This document shows, piece by piece, positions 14,998 to 22,705 of a stretch of 32,174 nt of DNA. The notes below the pieces were generated by a model that was not told where the DNA came from, did no database searches, and was given only the letters and a program-made list of their open reading frames with translations. Location: contig JAGNEZ010000066.1 in NCBI GenBank assembly GCA_018003015.1, positions 1 to 32,174 of the forward strand. The letters run 5' to 3'. This DNA is from Phycisphaerae bacterium. Lineage in GTDB: Bacteria; Planctomycetota; Phycisphaerae; UBA1845; PWPN01. The position numbers and the translations under genes are program-made. Positions within the stretch are counted from its first letter, which is position 1. The number at the start of each line of letters is the position of its first letter.

Positions 14998-15552
14998 TCA
15001 GATGTACTCGCGGAACAACTCCTTGCTGGGGCCGGGGATGACCACCGAGGCCACGAGCAGGCCCTTTTCGCGGACCAGCTGAGCCCCGGCATCGACGCCG
15101 GCGCGACAATCGGCCACCGTTCCCGCCATGAGGGCAAAACCCTTGCCGCCCAAGGCCATGGCCAGATGGATGCGGTAGAGCGTGATGGCCGCGGCTTTGG
15201 CGGCGGCGTCGGCCGCTTCGAGAATGCTGGCCGCCGAGAAGGACTCGATGATGCCGACGGCGCCGGGTCGATCGTCATCGAGTTGCACCGATTGCCCGAG
15301 GGCACGGAACACTGACTCGTGGATGTTGGGGATAGTGATGTGGTCAATGACCCCGTCTGGCGCGGCGGCCAGACCGGCGGCCATGCTGGCTCGGACCGCC
15401 GCGATGTTGCCGGTGACCACGTTGATGAACTTGCCCGAGCAGATCGTTCGGCCGAGAACGAGCTCGACATCCGCCGCCTTGAGCATCGCATCCTGGACGG
15501 CCAGCCCAATGGCGACGCTGCTCAGTTCGATCATGCCAATAGCTTCGCGCAT
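14998..15552 (-). CDS. pduT: BMC-T tandem-domain microcompartment shell protein, PduT-like
   Basis: 184 residues with two BMC domains: residues 4-90 (begins AIGMIELSSVAIGL) and about 97-182 (begins AVGIIESFSAASIL). BMC-T proteins form trimers in the shell of bacterial microcompartments. The first-domain pore loop is RTICSGKF with Cys38, the position that in PduT supplies a ligand to a [4Fe-4S] cluster at the three-fold axis, so this shell protein probably carries electrons across the shell. It starts 16 bases after the stop of the PduS-like gene, and the two form an operon. No other shell genes (BMC-H, BMC-P) or enzymes are present within the window, which is unusual for a BMC locus. Confidence 0.9.
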   Translation of the reverse strand: MREAIGMIELSSVAIGLAVQDAMLKAADVELVLGRTICSGKFINVVTGNIAAVRASMAAGLAAAPDGVIDHITIPNIHESVFRALGQSVQLDDDRPGAVGIIESFSAASILEAADAAAKAAAITLYRIHLAMALGGKGFALMAGTVADCRAGVDAGAQLVREKGLLVASVVIPGPSKELFREYI

Positions 15553-15568
15553 AGTCCTCAAATCCTCG

Positions 15569-16873
15569 TCATGCTTCGATCGTCATGGCATCCTTGGCCA
15601 GGTTGACGGTTCCGGTGATGCTGGCGTGGATCACCGCACCCAGCTGCCCCTCGGACGGGCGGGCTACGACGTCTCCGGCCTTGACCCGGTCACCGCTTCG
15701 GACCACCGGCAGGGCAGGGGCGCCCACGTGCTGCTTGAGTGGCAGCTGGACACGTCGCGGCTGGTACGCGCGCTTGAGCATCGGGCCCTGGTTGACAAAA
15801 TCGGTGAGCCCCAGTTTGGTGAGCAGTCGCCGCAAGGGCACACGGCGGTTGTCGAGATGCAGTTTCGGGCGGGCCTCGACCGCGTCGACCTCCCACTTGC
15901 GGCCTTCGGACATCAGCCGACGCTTGTTCTGGCCGCACACATTCTTCGGATCGAGATCCTCCGGGCAGGAGATCATCGTACACAGGTTGCACTCGCAGCA
16001 GAACAGCGTGCCCAGGGTGCTGGCCTCACCGGTCTGGCTGTAGACCAGGGACCGCATGGCCTTGTGTGGCTCGATTGGGTGGCCCAGCAGGTAACGCGGG
16101 CAGAGTTCGGTGCAGAAAGAGCACTGGTCGCAAGCGCTGGCCCCAACCCGCGAAATCGTGGGCCAATCCTTGCGGTAGCGGGCGATGAGCATGTGATCGT
16201 CGGGCAGCACGATCAGGCCGCCGGTCGTCTTGGTGATCGGTTCGTCGAGACTGGTGCACAGCCGGCCCATCATCACCCCGCCCACGAGGGCCGCCGGCCT
16301 GTCCACCGTGGCTCCGCCCGCAAGCTCGATCGCCTCGCGGAAGCTGGTGCCGACCGGGACGCCGATCGTGACTGGATCCCTGACCGCACCGGCCACGGTC
16401 AGGAACTTGTGGGTGACCGGGACGCCTTGGGCGATGTTGCAGGCCGTCTCGACGTTGGTGACGACCGCCCCGACGGCCAGTGGAATCCTACCCGGCGGAA
16501 TGACCCGGCCGGTCACGTCGTAAACCAGGACGAACTCATCCCCGGTGGGATAGCTGTCGGCCAACTCCGCGATCCGCACCGTCGTCGGGAGCTTCGGGGT
16601 GAGCAACTCGATGACGTCGTGGTACTTGTACTTGATGCCGATGACGGCCTCTTTGGCCCCCACCAGCTGCCGGGCCCGCTCCAGTCCCGCGATGACCTGG
16701 TCGGGGAACTCGCGGAGCATCTCCTTGTCCTTGTGCAGCAGCGGTTCGCATTCGGCTGCATTCAGGATGATGATTTCCGCCGCCGCCCGGAGCTTCACAT
16801 GCGTCGGGAATCCGGCCCCGCCGGCCCCGACCACCCCACACGACTGAATGGTGTCAATGGTTATCTCTGCCAT
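15569..16873 (-). CDS. pduS: PduS/RnfC-like flavo-iron-sulfur electron transfer protein (cobalamin-reductase type)
   Basis: 434 residues, close to PduS length. An RnfC-type N-terminus has the Gly-rich GVVGAGGAGFPTHVKL (residues 13-28), which binds flavin/NADH in the family. The central SLBB-type region spans about residues 160-240. Two ferredoxin-like cluster motifs are present: CDQCSFCTELCP (about residue 245) and CCECNLCTMISCP (about residue 293). A lipoyl/RnfC-C-like barrel ends the protein ('VKAGDVVARPSEGQLG'). PduS reduces cobalamin for the diol dehydratase system and interacts with the PduT shell protein, whose gene follows directly. Since the window also has a PduO adenosyltransferase, a B12 reactivation role is possible; general NADH recycling in a microcompartment is the alternative. 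Confidence 0.9.
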   Translation of the reverse strand: MAEITIDTIQSCGVVGAGGAGFPTHVKLRAAAEIIILNAAECEPLLHKDKEMLREFPDQVIAGLERARQLVGAKEAVIGIKYKYHDVIELLTPKLPTTVRIAELADSYPTGDEFVLVYDVTGRVIPPGRIPLAVGAVVTNVETACNIAQGVPVTHKFLTVAGAVRDPVTIGVPVGTSFREAIELAGGATVDRPAALVGGVMMGRLCTSLDEPITKTTGGLIVLPDDHMLIARYRKDWPTISRVGASACDQCSFCTELCPRYLLGHPIEPHKAMRSLVYSQTGEASTLGTLFCCECNLCTMISCPEDLDPKNVCGQNKRRLMSEGRKWEVDAVEARPKLHLDNRRVPLRRLLTKLGLTDFVNQGPMLKRAYQPRRVQLPLKQHVGAPALPVVRSGDRVKAGDVVARPSEGQLGAVIHASITGTVNLAKDAMTIEA

Positions 16874-16987
16874 ATCTACCGCTGAGCCTGCCTTGGGCCG
16901 CCTTCAACCCGGCGGCTGACACCGACAGTGTAGCCGAGAGCTGGACCCGGTTCCAGAACGTGGAAGGTGCCCTGCGGAGACGCCCGG

Positions 16988-17968
16988 CTAGGGCTGGCTT
17001 TCGGCCAGGACGGGCACCAGCTTGAAGGAGATTGGGCCGTTAGAGGTACGAACCTCGATCTGGCCTCCGCCGCCGTTGAGCTCCGCCTCGACGTGGGCGC
17101 TGCTGGTCCGCAGAGCGCCGACCTGGGTCGTTCCGAAATCCGTGGAGACCCGGCCGTTGCTCGTATCCAGCCGCAACTGGGCCGCGACGGTGGAAGGCAA
17201 ATGTACCTTGATACCTCCATTGGCGGATGACACGCGGACCTCCGGCGTGGTAGGCAGCCATCCCGTCTCCAGCTCAACCGGGCTGTTGGTGGTTTCCAGG
17301 CGGATGTTCCCCCGGGTGCTCATGGCCCGAATCCGGCCGTTGCTGGTTCTTGCCTGGACTTGTTTGCTGCCGACCCGCCGGAGCTCCACGGGACCGTTCG
17401 AGGAAATCGCTTCGACATCTCCGGTCACATCCTCGAGCGAGACGGCGCCGTTGCTGGTTGTGGCCTTCACCCGGCCATCGATCCGGGCGGTGCGAATCGG
17501 GCCGTTCGAGGTGTGCAGCTTCAGGTCTCGAGCGGTATCGGTCACTTGGATGCGGCCGTTGCTGGTTCGGATATCCATCGCCATGGCGGGCGGAACGACG
17601 ATCTCGAAACTCGCACCGGCGTTGAGGTTCGGCTCGACCGGAAACTCGGCCACGATGTGCAGCGTGTCCGGCCGGCCGGCTTCACGTTCAGCCCGGATCT
17701 TGATGCGTTCGAGAGCGTCCAGGGCGGCTTCGACGGTTGTGGCCGAGGCGGTCTTGGTGCCCGAGACGCTCGCTTCGCGGACCGCGGGATCGCAGCGGAC
17801 CTCCACGCCGCCGTTCCGCGTCTCGACCACGAGCGAGGACACGCCCTGGATGTCCGCCGTCTGGCGGAACTCCGCTCGTTGGGTCACATAGAAGTGGCCA
17901 TTGTAGGTGCATCCACAGAGGCCGGCTGCAGCCAGGCTGACGATCCACATGCGTCGTTTCGCGATCAT
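16988..17968 (-). CDS. DUF4097-type repeat lipoprotein
   Basis: 326 residues. The ATG at 17968 has GAGGA seven bases upstream. A lipoprotein signal peptide ends in lipobox L17-C-G-C20, so Cys20 is probably lipidated. From about residue 125 onward the sequence is a ladder of short beta repeats with the core TSNG followed by R/P/A and I/V ('RTSNGRIQV', 'HTSNGPIRT', 'TTSNGAVSL', 'ISSNGPVEL' and about six more variants), predicting a right-handed beta-solenoid as in DUF4097 proteins. Function is unknown in the family; putative adhesin is the usual label. It lies on the same strand as the PduS-like gene (114 bases apart) and downstream of the STAS gene, but I see no sign of a shared role. Confidence 0.85.
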   Translation of the reverse strand: MIAKRRMWIVSLAAAGLCGCTYNGHFYVTQRAEFRQTADIQGVSSLVVETRNGGVEVRCDPAVREASVSGTKTASATTVEAALDALERIKIRAEREAGRPDTLHIVAEFPVEPNLNAGASFEIVVPPAMAMDIRTSNGRIQVTDTARDLKLHTSNGPIRTARIDGRVKATTSNGAVSLEDVTGDVEAISSNGPVELRRVGSKQVQARTSNGRIRAMSTRGNIRLETTNSPVELETGWLPTTPEVRVSSANGGIKVHLPSTVAAQLRLDTSNGRVSTDFGTTQVGALRTSSAHVEAELNGGGGQIEVRTSNGPISFKLVPVLAESQP

Positions 17969-18186
17969 GTCGGTTTCCTCATTCCAGGCGGAAGTGTTCG
18001 TTGTCGTCGGCGCGGCGCAGTGCCCTTTCAACATCAGACCCAACTCGCCGTCGGAAGTTGGTGATTAACGCACCTCCTGGCCGACGGGCCTCCGACGTTG
18101 ATCTCGCCGGGGTGCCATCCGCCGGTCACCCGTGGGTCTCGCTTGATCCGGGCATCGGGCCGTGTGCGGCCAATCGCTCCACAGAC

Positions 18187-18558
18187 TCACCCGGCGGACG
18201 TGACCCCGAGCGATAAGAGCGCCTCTTGCTCGGTGGGGTAGATATCGAAGAGCTTGTTCACGCCGGTGATCTTGAAGAGCTGCTGGAGCTCCGTACGCAG
18301 GCCGCACAGGACCAGCCTGCCCTTGATGGCCTGTATTTTTTTGCGCAGTTCAATCAGCGTGCTCATCGCTGAAGAGGACATCGATTTGACCTTGGTGAAG
18401 TCGATGATCAGTTTCTTGCACGCTCGATCGTCCACCAGGGCGAAGAGGCCCGCAGCCATGGCCTCCAACCGTGGCGCGTCCACGACGGCCGTGTCATTGA
18501 TCGTCGCCACGGTCACATCTCTCAGGGTTTGAACGAGCAGTGGTGAAGGAACGGCCAT
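18187..18558 (-). CDS. STAS-domain protein (anti-sigma factor antagonist type)
   Basis: 123 residues covering one STAS domain. The ATG at 18558 has GAGGTG five to six bases upstream. The conserved strand-helix junction reads IIDFTKVKSMSSSAMSTL (residues 51-68), with Ser61/Ser62 at the position phosphorylated in SpoIIAA-type antagonists; the usual Asp before it is Met60 and the usual Gly is Ser63. Such proteins bind anti-sigma kinases in partner-switching control. No kinase, phosphatase or sigma factor gene is adjacent, so its partner is not encoded here. It is divergent from the MarC-family gene (114 bases apart). Confidence 0.88.
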   Translation of the reverse strand: MAVPSPLLVQTLRDVTVATINDTAVVDAPRLEAMAAGLFALVDDRACKKLIIDFTKVKSMSSSAMSTLIELRKKIQAIKGRLVLCGLRTELQQLFKITGVNKLFDIYPTEQEALLSLGVTSAG

Positions 18559-18672
18559 GGAACACCTCGCCTCGACTATGCCAGGAGCGCATTCTACTGC
18601 GGTTCGACCACCTTAGCGAGTCCTGGGGGGCTTTACACGGCGGCATGGAGCGGGGTATTTTGACGCGGCATC

Positions 18673-19284
18673 ATGATCACTATCCTCTCCGCGACCGTAC
18701 TGTTAATCCTGGTCATGGATCCTCTGGGTAACGTCCCCCTCTTCCTGGTCGCGCTTCGGGACGTTGCTCCCGACCGACACCGCCGGGTGGTAACCCGCGA
18801 GCTTTGCATTGCCTTGGTGGTGATGGTGATCTTCCTGTTCTTCGGTCGGCATATCCTTCAGCTGTTCCAGATTTCCCAGCATGCGTTGAGCATCGCCGGC
18901 GGCATCATTCTCTTCCTGATTGCCGTCCGCATGATCTTCCCGTCCACGGGAGGTCCTTTTGGTGATGCTCCGAGCGGCGAGCCGTTCATCGTTCCGCTGG
19001 CCATTCCCCTGGTCGCTGGCCCTTCCACCCTCATCACCCTGACCCTGCTGGTGTCCCGCGAACCGGACCGCTGGCCCGGGTTTCTTCTGGCCCTGATCCT
19101 GGCCTGGCTGGTGTCGGTCGCTGTACTTCTGGCCTCGAACCTGCTCAGTCGGCTCCTGACCGAGAAAGGCCTCATTGCCCTGGAACGTCTGATGGGCATG
19201 ATCCTGACCGCCGTGGCGGTCCAGATGCTCATGACCGGCGTTGGAGAGGCGATCGTCCAGTTTCGCTCGGCTAGCCGCGGGTGA
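18673..19284 (+). CDS. MarC-family (UPF0056) integral membrane protein
   Basis: 203 residues with six hydrophobic segments. Family signatures are 'VMDPLGNVPLFLVAL' near the N-terminus (residues 14-28), 'SIAGGIILFLIAVRMI' (about 73-88) and 'PLAIPLVAGPSTLITLTLL' (about 108-126), plus the C-terminal 'ERLMGMILTAVAVQMLMTGV'. The length is typical of YhgN/MarC proteins. Their transport substrate is not established; the original link to multiple antibiotic resistance was withdrawn for MarC. An in-frame stop just before the ATG fixes the start. The ribosome binding site is weak. Confidence 0.9.
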   Translation: MITILSATVLLILVMDPLGNVPLFLVALRDVAPDRHRRVVTRELCIALVVMVIFLFFGRHILQLFQISQHALSIAGGIILFLIAVRMIFPSTGGPFGDAPSGEPFIVPLAIPLVAGPSTLITLTLLVSREPDRWPGFLLALILAWLVSVAVLLASNLLSRLLTEKGLIALERLMGMILTAVAVQMLMTGVGEAIVQFRSASRG

Positions 19285-19327
19285 TATGCCGATCGCTTCC
19301 GGGCGACTGATACCGAGGTCGACGCGG

Positions 19328-19363
19328 ATGGCCGCCGGGCTGGGCCCCGCGACTCGCGGCCAT
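19328..19363 (+). terminator. Candidate terminator hairpin after the MarC-family gene
   Basis: An 8-bp perfect stem ATGGCCGC / GCGGCCAT encloses a 20-base GC-rich loop, followed by only three T residues. It lies 44 bases after the MarC-family stop and before the DUF4139 gene. Weak as a Rho-independent terminator. Confidence 0.3.
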
Positions 19364-19478
19364 TTCCGCAATGGGTGCTGCGGCTTCGCGTCCGTTGGGG
19401 GATGTGGAACTTCCGCCTTGCTCAGGCGTCCAACGAAGGGGCTTTGGATAATCCGGCCGTCTACGAGAGGAGTATGCT

Positions 19479-21623
19479 ATGAAACCCGCGACCATCGTAT
19501 TGTCTGTCATTGCATTGGCGTGGTTCTTCAGCCTGGCTGCGGCAGCGGAGGAGACTGCGGACCTGAGGGTGACCCGGGTGGCCTTGTTCTCCAGCGGTGT
19601 GGGCTACTTCGAGTGCAACACCAAGGTGAAAGACGTCGCCAACGCCGAGTTGAAGTTCCGCACCGCCCAGGTCAACGACATTCTTAAGTCTTTGGTGGTA
19701 CAGGACTTCGACGGCGGATCGATCAGCACGGTGGGCTACGCATCCCGCGATCCGGTGGAGAAAGCCCTCAAGAGCTTCGGCGTCGACATCACCAGCAAGC
19801 CGACGCTGGCTCAGCTTCTTGATCAACTGCGTGGCGAACCGGTCGTGCTGGCCGGCCCGCGGAACGTCACCGGGGTGATCCTCGGGGTGGAGAAGAGGAA
19901 GATCCAGGTGGAGAAGAACGTGATCGAGGAGGATATGCTTAACCTCCTTACTGAAGCTGGATTACAGCAGATCCAAATCAGCGGTATCGAGCGGCTCAAG
20001 CTCAGCAACGAGAAGATCGACGCCGAGCTGCGTAAGGCTCTGGCGACCCTGGCCTCAAGCCACGACGCCGACAAGAAGGGCGTGGTGATCCATTTTGACG
20101 GCCAGGGCGAGCGGCGGGTGCGGGCCTCATACCTGCTCGAAGCCCCTATCTGGAAGACCAGCTACCGCCTGGTGCTGGCACCGGACAAGAAGCCCTTCAT
20201 TCAGGGCTGGGCAACGGTCGAGAACGCCACCGAGGAGGACTGGAAGAACGTGAAGTTGTCGCTGGTCTCCGGCCGGCCGATTTCCTTCACCATGGATTTG
20301 TACACCCCCCTGTATGTGCCCCGCCCGAAGGAGGAACTCGAGCTGTACGCCTCGTTGCGTCCACCAGAGTTCGAGGCCGGCAAGACTTTGTTGGGTGTCG
20401 CGGTAGCGGATGCCGCTGCCGCGTTGGAGGCCACCCCGCCTGCCTCGGCTGCCCCGCCGGCTCTGGCCCGTGCTGTGGTTAAGGAGGTGCGAAAGGGTCC
20501 AGCCGCCCGACCTTTGGCCCGGGCTCGAGGCTTGGCTGAAGGCGGGCAAGGTATGGCTGGTGGCATGGGAGGCATGGGAGGCGCCGGCTTCGGCGGCCGC
20601 CCCCTGGGGGAAGGCGTTGAAGACCTCGGGGAGGGAGTTCAATCTGTGGCCAGCGCCCAACAGGCGGGCGAACTCTTCGAGTACGTCATTGCGACCCCCG
20701 TCACCATTGCGCGCCAGCATTCGGCCATGCTCCCCATCATCAACGAGGAGATTGGCGGCGAGAAACTCAGCATCTACAACCCGGGGACACATCCCAAGCA
20801 TCCGCTGAACGGCCTGCAAATCGAGAACACGTCGAAACTCAATCTCATGCAGGGGCCGATCACCGTGTTCGATGAAAGTGTCTACGCCGGCGACGCCAAG
20901 CTGCCCGATCTCAAGCCGGGGGAGAAGCGGCTGGTCGCCTATGCCTTGGATCTGGCCGCCGAGGTGACCGTCGATCAGAAGCCTGCGCCGGACGAACTGG
21001 TTAGCTTGCGAATCGCCAAGGGCACACTGCTGCATCGGCACAAGTACGTCGACGAACGCATGTACACCGTCAAGAACAAGGACGTCAAGAAAGCCCGATC
21101 CGTTCTGCTCGAACAACCCGGCACGGGCGACTGGAAGCTGGTCGAACCCAAGGAACCGTTCGAGCGGACCGGGAACCTGTGGCGCTTCAAGGTGTCCGTC
21201 CCGGCGGGCAAGAGCGTCGAGCAGAAGGTGCGCCTGGAGCGGGTGGCGGAGGAGTCCATGGCTTTGACCGACAGCGGTCTGGATCAGATCGACTTCTTCC
21301 TGCGGGCCAGGGTCATTTCGCCTAAGGTCAAGGAGGCCATGCAGAAGGTCGTCGCGCTTCGGACTGCCCTGGATACTTCCACCAACGAACTCGCCCTCCG
21401 CGAACAGGACGTGAACGAGGCCGTTCAGGAGCAAGGGCGGATTCGCGAGAACGTGAAGGTGCTCGAGAAGAGCAGCGACACCTACCAGAAGCAGATCCGC
21501 AAGTTCGACCAGCTCGAGACCCGAATCGAGCAACTCCGCGAAACGGTGACCACCCTTCGGGGGAACACGCAGAAGAATCGCGAGGCCCTGGAGAAGTTCC
21601 TCCTCGAACTGGACGTGGAGTAG
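19479..21623 (+). CDS. Secreted DUF4139-domain protein
   Basis: 714 residues. The ATG at 19479 has GAGAGGAG six bases upstream and a signal peptide (residues 1-23, cleavage near AAA-EE). An N-terminal region (about 27-190) reads 'VTRVALFSSGVGYFE', a signature of bacterial DUF4139/DUF4140 proteins, where the segment promotes beta-strand assembly. The DUF4139 barrel spans about residues 200-590 ('LEAPIWKTSYRLVL', 'VENATEEDWKNVKLSLVSG'). It is interrupted at about 305-395 by a low-complexity Ala/Pro then Gly/Met-rich insert ('MAGGMGGMGGAGFGG'). The last 90 residues (about 625-714) form a coiled coil. The family function is unknown (mucoidy inhibitor A-like). It is flanked by the MarC-family gene upstream and a small lipoprotein-like gene downstream. 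Confidence 0.87.
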   Translation: MKPATIVLSVIALAWFFSLAAAAEETADLRVTRVALFSSGVGYFECNTKVKDVANAELKFRTAQVNDILKSLVVQDFDGGSISTVGYASRDPVEKALKSFGVDITSKPTLAQLLDQLRGEPVVLAGPRNVTGVILGVEKRKIQVEKNVIEEDMLNLLTEAGLQQIQISGIERLKLSNEKIDAELRKALATLASSHDADKKGVVIHFDGQGERRVRASYLLEAPIWKTSYRLVLAPDKKPFIQGWATVENATEEDWKNVKLSLVSGRPISFTMDLYTPLYVPRPKEELELYASLRPPEFEAGKTLLGVAVADAAAALEATPPASAAPPALARAVVKEVRKGPAARPLARARGLAEGGQGMAGGMGGMGGAGFGGRPLGEGVEDLGEGVQSVASAQQAGELFEYVIATPVTIARQHSAMLPIINEEIGGEKLSIYNPGTHPKHPLNGLQIENTSKLNLMQGPITVFDESVYAGDAKLPDLKPGEKRLVAYALDLAAEVTVDQKPAPDELVSLRIAKGTLLHRHKYVDERMYTVKNKDVKKARSVLLEQPGTGDWKLVEPKEPFERTGNLWRFKVSVPAGKSVEQKVRLERVAEESMALTDSGLDQIDFFLRARVISPKVKEAMQKVVALRTALDTSTNELALREQDVNEAVQEQGRIRENVKVLEKSSDTYQKQIRKFDQLETRIEQLRETVTTLRGNTQKNREALEKFLLELDVE

Positions 21624-21986
21624 GTGTCGGCAGCGGCCGGCCTGTCCGCCAGGTTTGGGCGGCGTGGTCCGATCTGCAGGTCCGGCGAAGGTCCGCTATG
21701 GCCTGGTGTGAGCGCGGTGCCGCCGCCGACCCCGTCCGGCGCCAAGGCCCGTGCGCGCCACCACTTCCATGTCTACCCGATTGTGCGGTTTTCTACCCAT
21801 TCGGGGGCCCCTCTTGGGGACTATTGCCCGGTTTGGATGTGTTCATCGGCCTTGGCGATGCCGTCGAGGGCCTTTGGCCGTCTGGCACGGTACGTGAATG
21901 ATCTCCATCCGGTTTGCATGCGACCACAAGTGAAGAGAAGGAGATGGGACCAGAGTCGGTGGTGATTGAACGAAAGGAGATCTATC
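21624..21986. other. Intergenic region upstream of the small lipoprotein-like gene
   Basis: 363 bases without a recognisable gene. Open frames here have no conserved features. It carries a candidate promoter at 21874-21902 and a strong ribosome binding site for the next gene. Confidence 0.45.
21874..21902 (+). promoter_or_regulatory. Candidate promoter of the small lipoprotein-like gene
   Basis: TTGGCC (21874-21879), a 17-base spacer and AATGAT (21897-21902), each matching four of six consensus positions, lie about 85 bases before the ATG at 21987. Confidence 0.3.
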
Positions 21987-22205
21987 ATGACCCGCAAACT
22001 GACCGGTGTGTTGATGGTGCTCGGAATGGCCGGCGGGGCTTTGTTTCAGTCCGGCGGCTGCAATATCGCGATCACGCCCATCGAGCCGCAGGAGGAGGTT
22101 TTTACCTCTGGTGTTCAGGGCGTGTCGAGTGTCACGCCCGTCTGGGGGCAGTATCCCAGCTTCTGGGCGACGAGCTACGTGACGGGGGGGTGGGGCGGCT
22201 ACTGA
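21987..22205 (+). CDS. Small secreted, lipoprotein-like hypothetical protein
   Basis: 72 residues. The ATG at 21987 follows AAAGGAGA by six bases, an excellent ribosome binding site. The N-terminus is a signal peptide (MTRKLTGVLM then a hydrophobic core) ending in FQSGGC, so Cys25 may be a lipidation site although the -3 residue (Ser) is not ideal. The mature part is short and rich in Gly, Ser and aromatics, ending in VTGGWGGY. I recognise no family. A clear hairpin terminator follows within 55 bases, suggesting an independently transcribed gene. Confidence 0.65.
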   Translation: MTRKLTGVLMVLGMAGGALFQSGGCNIAITPIEPQEEVFTSGVQGVSSVTPVWGQYPSFWATSYVTGGWGGY

Positions 22206-22257
22206 GTAGCGAATGGTAAGGGCTGAAAACCGATAAGAACGTTCTTTCGGAGTCCTG

Positions 22258-22287
22258 GAGGGCCCGGCTTATCAGAGCCGGGCTCTC
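22258..22287 (+). terminator. Strong hairpin between convergent genes
   Basis: A 12-bp stem (GAGGGCCCGGCT / AGCCGGGCTCTC, one G-U pair) with loop TATCAG. It sits between the end of the plus-strand small gene (22205) and the end of the minus-strand Nfu gene (22322) and may serve both. No long T-run follows. Confidence 0.65.
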
Positions 22288-22321
22288 TTGCTGTGTGGGG
22301 ATGAGCGGGGCGAAGGTACGA

Positions 22322-22579
22322 TCAGGGGACGCAGACGACCTCCGTGACCTCGGGCACGTGCTCCATCAGGTTTCGCTCGACACCCAGCTTCAACGTCATT
22401 TGGGCTGAGGGGCACCCCCGGCAGGCTCCGTGTAGACGAACCTGGACGACGCCGTCCTGGTCGATGTTTACGAACTCCAAGTCACCGCCGTCGGCCTGGA
22501 TCATCGGCCGGATCTTGGCCACCACTGCCGCCACCCGGTCCTTGACCGATTCTTGTCCCTGGTCCGCTGCCTCAGTCAT
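22322..22579 (-). CDS. Nfu/NifU C-terminal-domain iron-sulfur scaffold protein
   Basis: 85 residues, a stand-alone NifU C-terminal domain. The ATG at 22579 has GAGGTG four to five bases upstream; the frame extends to 22675 without conservation. 'IRPMIQADGGDLEFVNID' (residues 23-40) and the CxxC motif G-A-C53-R-G-C56-P-S-A-Q are diagnostic. The two Cys of a dimer bridge a [4Fe-4S] cluster that is passed to client proteins in the cytoplasm. It lies about 125 bases downstream of smc on the same strand and could be cotranscribed. Possible clients in the window include the PduS-like protein (inference). Confidence 0.93.
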   Translation of the reverse strand: MTEAADQGQESVKDRVAAVVAKIRPMIQADGGDLEFVNIDQDGVVQVRLHGACRGCPSAQMTLKLGVERNLMEHVPEVTEVVCVP

Positions 22580-22705
22580 CTGGCACCTCACCACACAATG
22601 CACGGGCTCCTGCCCCAGACGAGGGTGGTTGTCCCGCCGGTCTGTAAGTCTAGCGGCCCAGCGAGGACAGGACAAGTTGTGCTGGGCTCTGGCGAGGGTC
22701 TGGTT

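Noticed and set aside
20127-21533. A 468-codon minus-strand open frame inside the DUF4139 gene
   Set aside because: Antisense shadow of a gene with a signal peptide, a good ribosome binding site and family motifs; its translation has no motif.
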